Positions 4,007 to 5,804 of a DNA stretch of 5,804 bases are shown piece by piece. Below the pieces are notes generated by a model. It was given only the letters and a program-made list of their open reading frames with translations, had not been told where the DNA came from and did no database searches. Position numbers and translations under genes: made by a program. How positions within the stretch are numbered: the stretch's first letter is position 1; the number at the start of each line of letters is the position of its first letter. Source of the stretch: Gammaproteobacteria bacterium (GTDB lineage Bacteria; Pseudomonadota; Gammaproteobacteria; Chromatiales; Chromatiaceae); the NCBI GenBank assembly GCA_029287695.1, contig JARFQQ010000026.1:1-5804 (forward strand). Direction: 5' to 3'.

Positions 4007-5804
4007 GCTTTGCTCTCCTCTTTGTCAGCCTGGATATAGTCGCCCTCCAGGATCTCGTGATCATTCATTTCGTCATCATCATCGGCATCTGTTCTCTCTG
4101 CAGCTCCGGGCTTGCTTGCCTCATTCACAAGCAGCGGCACCAGAACGCCAGCGGCAATCACGGCGATGTCGGCTACACCGAGCGGGGTCGTGCCCAGCAG
4201 GCGTCGCGCTCCCGGCAGGGCACTGACGAGAAACTGCAATCCCCCCATGCCGGCGATTGCCTTGACCAGGTGGGGATTCGGCGGGAGTGCGTGATTACTG
4301 AAGAGAATGCGCTGGCTCGATCGAGAACTCACTGCATGCGCAAGCTCGCTGAGCGTCAGGGTATTAAAGGCGAGTGTACTGGCAGCAGGACCCGGGCCAT
4401 AGCGGCGAATACCGTAGAGAAATGCACCGAATGTGCCCACACCAATAACTCCCGATTCGATTACCATGCGCACAAGATCATTGCCGGCGATCATCTGCTC
4501 GTCAGGATCGCGCGGATCGCGTTCCATGATGCCCTCTTCCGCTGGCTCCATCGCGAGCGCAAGACCGGGAAAAATATCTGTCACGAGGTTGATCCAGAGT
4601 AACTGCATCGGATTCATGGCCTCGCCTGCCCCCATGGCGATTCCTGCAAGCATCACCTCGATCTCGGTCAGGTTGGTCGACACCATGAAGTGGATCATCT
4701 TGCGGATGTTGCTATAGATGGTGCGCCCCTGGGAAACCGCTGTCGTCATGGTGTGAAGATTGTCATCCTCGAGCACGACATCCGAGACATCACGTGCGAC
4801 ATTGGTGCCGCCAGCGCCCATGGCCACACCGATATCGGCGGCCTTGAGGGCGGGTCCGTCATTGATGCCGTCACCCGTCATCGCTACCACATAGCCTGCT
4901 TCCTGCAAGGCTTGAACAATCTGCAACTTGTGCGCCGGACTGACACGCGCAAAAACATGCACATCCTTCGCAAGGCCGGCCAGCAGGGCCGGATCCATGT
5001 TATCGAGTGCGCTCGATTCCAGCACCTTGAGCGGCTGGTCACCACTCAGGCCGAGCTCCTCTCCGATCGCCTGCGCCGTGGCGCTCTGGTCACCGGTGAT
5101 CATGATGGTCTTGATGCCTGCACGGTGATATTCGGCAATGAGCCTGTCCATCCCCGGACGCATGGGGTCTGCCATGCCCGTGATGCCAACCCATGTCAGC
5201 TGCCCTGTTTTTCGGGGCATCCTCTCATTGTCGAGCTGACGCCAGGCCACACCGAGTACGCGCAGCGCCCTGCCGGCCATCGCCTCATTTTGCTTGAGGA
5301 TCGACTTTCTGGCTGGCGCAGTGAGGCGGATTCGCCGGCCGCCCTTGAGCTGATGGGTACACATAGCGAGGACTTCTTCCGGACTTCCCTTGACCGCCAG
5401 GAGATATTGATTGTCCCGGGGATGAAGCGTGCTCATGAATGGCCTTCCCTCGGCGCGGTAACGTGTCTTGAGCAGCGGATGCTGCTCTCGCAACGCCCTT
5501 ACGTCGATACCGGCATCCAGCGCCAGTTCAACGAGCGCCTTCTCTGTCGGCGAACCCTCGAGCAGGACACCCTCATCGCTGTGGACAAACTCTGTCTCAC
5601 TGCAGAGAGAGACCACCTCCATGAGTCGCACGAGCTCCTTGCGGTCGGCAGGCTCGATGGCCTCGCCATCACAAAGAAAATCCCCTTCCGTGATCTCGTA
5701 GCTGGCCATTCCGCTGAAGAGGGAGACGACTGCCATGCGGTTCATGGTCAGGGTGCCCGTCTTGTCCATGCAGAAGACCTGCACCGAACCGAGGGTCTCG
5801 ACGG
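4003..5804 (-). CDS. P2-like cation-transporting P-type ATPase, C-terminal about 600 residues (5' end beyond window)
   Basis: The frame is open to the right edge, entering with VETLGSVQVFCMDKTGTLT, so the A domain and M1-M4 lie outside. Counting from codon 5784: phosphorylation motif DKTGT (phospho-Asp 7, bases 5766-5764); N domain with KGSPEE (132-137); P-domain MITGD (228-232) and MTGDGINDGPALK (302-314). Membrane segments M5-M10 cover about 363-385, 392-412, 437-458, 468-486, 508-523 and 536-553. The M5 motif STNLTE (N371, E374), M6 motif LLWINLVTD (N399, T402, D403) and M8 E480 correspond to SERCA residues N768, E771, N796, T799, D800 and E908. This favours a hard cation such as Ca2+ over the CPC-type soft-metal site (family inference). 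The protein ends in an acidic tail with DADDDDEMNDHE. Its TGA overlaps the MetK homologue start by 4 bases. The ion is not proven, because M4 is not in view. Confidence 0.93.
   Translation of the reverse strand, partial: VETLGSVQVFCMDKTGTLTMNRMAVVSLFSGMASYEITEGDFLCDGEAIEPADRKELVRLMEVVSLCSETEFVHSDEGVLLEGSPTEKALVELALDAGIDVRALREQHPLLKTRYRAEGRPFMSTLHPRDNQYLLAVKGSPEEVLAMCTHQLKGGRRIRLTAPARKSILKQNEAMAGRALRVLGVAWRQLDNERMPRKTGQLTWVGITGMADPMRPGMDRLIAEYHRAGIKTIMITGDQSATAQAIGEELGLSGDQPLKVLESSALDNMDPALLAGLAKDVHVFARVSPAHKLQIVQALQEAGYVVAMTGDGINDGPALKAADIGVAMGAGGTNVARDVSDVVLEDDNLHTMTTAVSQGRTIYSNIRKMIHFMVSTNLTEIEVMLAGIAMGAGEAMNPMQLLWINLVTDIFPGLALAMEPAEEGIMERDPRDPDEQMIAGNDLVRMVIESGVIGVGTFGAFLYGIRRYGPGPAASTLAFNTLTLSELAHAVSSRSSQRILFSNHALPPNPHLVKAIAGMGGLQFLVSALPGARRLLGTTPLGVADIAVIAAGVLVPLLVNEASKPGAAERTDADDDDEMNDHEILEGDYIQADKEESKA
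4015..4020 (-). promoter_or_regulatory. Shine-Dalgarno for the MetK homologue, inside the ATPase gene
   Basis: GAGGAG on the minus strand (4020-4015) lies 8 bases before the GTG at 4006, within the last codons of the ATPase. It decides the non-ATG start: no other usable start lies near the conserved N-terminus, since the next methionine is at residue 92. With the GTGA overlap it indicates coupled but independently strong initiation. Confidence 0.7.

Noticed and set aside
4057..4602. 181-codon plus-strand open frame opposite the ATPase C-terminus.
   Set aside because: It is the antisense of the M5-M10 region and acidic tail, with scattered His/Arg/Cys composition and no family pattern.

Overview
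The window reads like a GC-rich (roughly high-50s % by eye) chromosome segment of a proteobacterium, probably gamma- or beta-Proteobacteria. I infer this from the gene families and codon bias; no rRNA or other lineage marker is present. It is almost fully coding, with eight genes in four alternating blocks. No mobile element, tRNA, rRNA or CRISPR array is visible.

Layout from left to right: (1) a plus-strand gene for a helical protein with a histone-H1-like Lys/Arg tail (about 33-476); (2) a minus-strand block read 1527 to 480, encoding a DUF5132-type small membrane protein, an HMA_2-type protein with two C-terminal membrane helices, and a 59-residue single-pass membrane protein; (3) a plus-strand block with a 73-residue two-helix membrane protein (1644-1865) and an EcsC-family protein (1953-2786); (4) a minus-strand block read from the right edge, with a P2-like P-type ATPase cut by the window end (4003 to beyond 5804), overlapping by 4 bases a divergent S-adenosylmethionine synthetase homologue (2822-4006).

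Blocks 2 and 3 diverge from a short intergenic region around 1528-1643. Blocks 1/2 and 3/4 converge with only 3 and 35 bases between stop codons.

The genes look like one functional neighbourhood built around a cation-pumping ATPase. HMA_2 and DUF5132 small membrane proteins are, from general knowledge of these families, often found beside such ATPases; EcsC and the other small membrane proteins would be accessory membrane factors. The most unusual element is the MetK homologue. It is translationally coupled to the ATPase, yet both classical MAT signature motifs are broken and several acidic or lysine active-site positions are changed. It is probably not the housekeeping enzyme. The function of the whole set is not established by the sequence.
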